DNA of 6,600 bases from Lachnoclostridium sp. UBA6475 (lineage in GTDB: Bacteria; Bacillota; Clostridia; Lachnospirales; Lachnospiraceae), in assembly GCA_002435545.1 (NCBI GenBank), contig DJNB01000245.1, forward strand, positions 2,080 to 8,679, read 5' to 3'. A program made the translations under genes and the position numbers. Under the pieces are notes generated by a model, which ran no database searches, was not told where the DNA came from, and saw only the letters and a list, made by a program, of their open reading frames with translations. This document shows, piece after piece, positions 5,934-6,600 of this stretch (positions are counted from its first letter, which is position 1; each line of letters begins with the position of its first letter).

Positions 5934-6401
5934 TCATTCTAAAATGCATACCGCCTGCGCCGAAATCCCTTCGCCGCTTCCGGTAAATCCCAGCCCCTCT
6001 TCTGTCGTCGCTTTTACATTGACCCGGTTTAATTCCAGTCCAAGTGTCGATGCAATATTTTCCCGCATCTTCGGAATATACGGCGCCATTTTCGGCTTTT
6101 GCGCAATGATTGTCGCGTCGATGTTTCCTACCGAATATCCATTTTCTTCCAGCAGCTGATCCACATACGCCAGCAGCCGCAGGCTGGATATGCCTCTGTA
6201 CCGCTCATCCGTATCCGGAAAATGTGTCCCGATGTCGCCGAGCGCCGCCGCTCCCAGTAAGGCATCCATCACCGCATGAAGCAGCACATCTGCGTCCGAA
6301 TGTCCCAGCAACCCATACTCGTATTCTATTTTTTCTCCCCCTATGATCAATTCACGCTCTTCGACCAGACGATGTACGTCATATCCCATTCCAATCCGCA
6401 T
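5934..6401 (-). CDS. ispF: 2-C-methyl-D-erythritol 2,4-cyclodiphosphate synthase
   Basis: A 155-residue enzyme of the MEP isoprenoid pathway that cyclises CDP-methylerythritol 2-phosphate to methylerythritol cyclodiphosphate with release of CMP, as a cytoplasmic trimer. The metal-site signature GYDVHRL gives D8 and H10, with H42 as third ligand. HSDADVLLHAVMDALLGA (34-51) and GDIGTHFPDTD (55-65) are family blocks, and ATTEEGLGFTG (131-141) forms the nucleotide pocket. Length is normal. Two nearby in-frame ATGs exist, at 6407 and 6401. AAGGAGGT (6408-6415) touches the first but lies 7 bases before the second, so 6401 (MRIGMGYD) was chosen. It heads the apparent ispF-GNAT-rlmB-sigma-H operon. 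ispD, often its neighbour, is not in the window. Confidence 0.96.
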   Translation of the reverse strand: MRIGMGYDVHRLVEERELIIGGEKIEYEYGLLGHSDADVLLHAVMDALLGAAALGDIGTHFPDTDERYRGISSLRLLAYVDQLLEENGYSVGNIDATIIAQKPKMAPYIPKMRENIASTLGLELNRVNVKATTEEGLGFTGSGEGISAQAVCILE

Positions 6402-6441
6402 ATGCATACCTCCTTGTACTTATCTTTTTTACAAAATCGCA

Positions 6442-6470
6442 ACCATACCTGAATAGTTACATGATAACAA
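6442..6470 (-). promoter_or_regulatory. Possible sigma-A promoter of the ispF operon
   Basis: On the minus strand TTGTTA (6465-6470) lies 17 bases from TATGGT (6442-6447), each 4 of 6 to consensus. An imperfect palindrome, GTTACATGATAAC (6456-6468), overlaps the -35 and could be an operator. The hexamers are weak, and the operon could instead be transcribed from beyond the window edge. Confidence 0.35.
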
Positions 6471-6600
6471 AAAAGTGGGGAAGATTCAAGAGGTTTTGGG
6501 AGTTTGGGTGGCTTTTCCGGTTTTTGGGGGTAGGGGTTGGAGTTGGAGGCAGCCTGGGGGATGGATGGTTTGTGTGGTTTGGGGTGCGGACTTGCTTTGG
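6471..6600. other. G/T-rich, C-poor low-complexity stretch upstream of ispF
   Basis: By my count the plus strand has 60 G and only 10 C in these 130 bases, with many G-runs, among them GGGGG near 6526-6530 and 6556-6560. The composition differs from the rest of the window. A plus-strand frame from the ATG at 6461 stays open to the edge, but its product is Trp/Gly/Phe-rich and has no ribosome binding site. Minus-strand frames are Pro/Lys-rich and also largely open, because stop codons are rare in such sequence. I assign no gene; a partial coding end entering from beyond the window cannot be excluded. Confidence 0.5.

Noticed and set aside
5310..5942. A 210-codon plus-strand frame opposite the GNAT gene
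   Set aside because: The minus-strand protein has clear GNAT motifs and a good ribosome binding site. The plus-strand product has no recognisable domain.
6461..6600. Open plus-strand frame running off the right edge
   Set aside because: No ribosome binding site; the Trp/Gly/Phe-rich product is what G/T-rich low-complexity DNA would give in any open frame.
1..6600. CRISPR array, insertion sequence, toxin-antitoxin pair or defence system
   Set aside because: No spaced direct repeats, no transposase or integrase motifs and no small paired genes were seen on either strand.

Overview
The window looks like ordinary chromosome from an anaerobic Firmicute, most probably a Clostridia/Lachnospiraceae-type organism. 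The grounds are strong AGGAGG ribosome binding sites, moderate GC content, a sporulation-type sigma-H gene beside rlmB and ispF, a Mini-RNase III gene, and a lysine-rich Ig-like surface protein. The genus cannot be fixed from the sequence alone.

Layout, left to right. (1) 1-498, minus strand: N-terminal part of a secreted, lysine-rich bacterial Ig-like (Big_2) protein, cut by the window edge. (2) 499-813: a divergent intergenic region with a promoter for each flanking gene and an AT-rich inverted repeat. (3) 814-1245, plus strand: mrnC (Mini-ribonuclease III), the only clear plus-strand gene. (4) 1246-3378, minus strand: a P-type cation ATPase whose stop codon directly abuts that of mrnC. (5) 3417-3600: a self-contained tRNA-Thr(GGT) unit with a near-consensus promoter, the tRNA and an intrinsic terminator. 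(6) 3609-6401, minus strand: a probable operon transcribed ispF - GNAT acetyltransferase - rlmB - sigma-H. (7) 6471-6600: an unusual G/T-rich, C-poor stretch upstream of ispF, with no assignable gene.

Functionally the window joins isoprenoid precursor synthesis (ispF), ribosome maturation (rlmB and mrnC, both acting on 23S rRNA), a transition-phase sigma factor and a tRNA, with accessory genes (GNAT, P-type ATPase, surface protein) set among them. In many Firmicutes mrnC lies between cysS and rlmB. Here it sits about 3 kb beyond the end of the sigma-H gene on the opposite strand, and a GNAT gene fills the place between ispF and rlmB. The ATPase looks short at both termini. Together these suggest a locally rearranged housekeeping locus. 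I found no convincing new defence, mobile or biosynthetic system. The most unusual items are the zero-gap convergent stop codons inside overlapping hairpins and the G-rich right edge.
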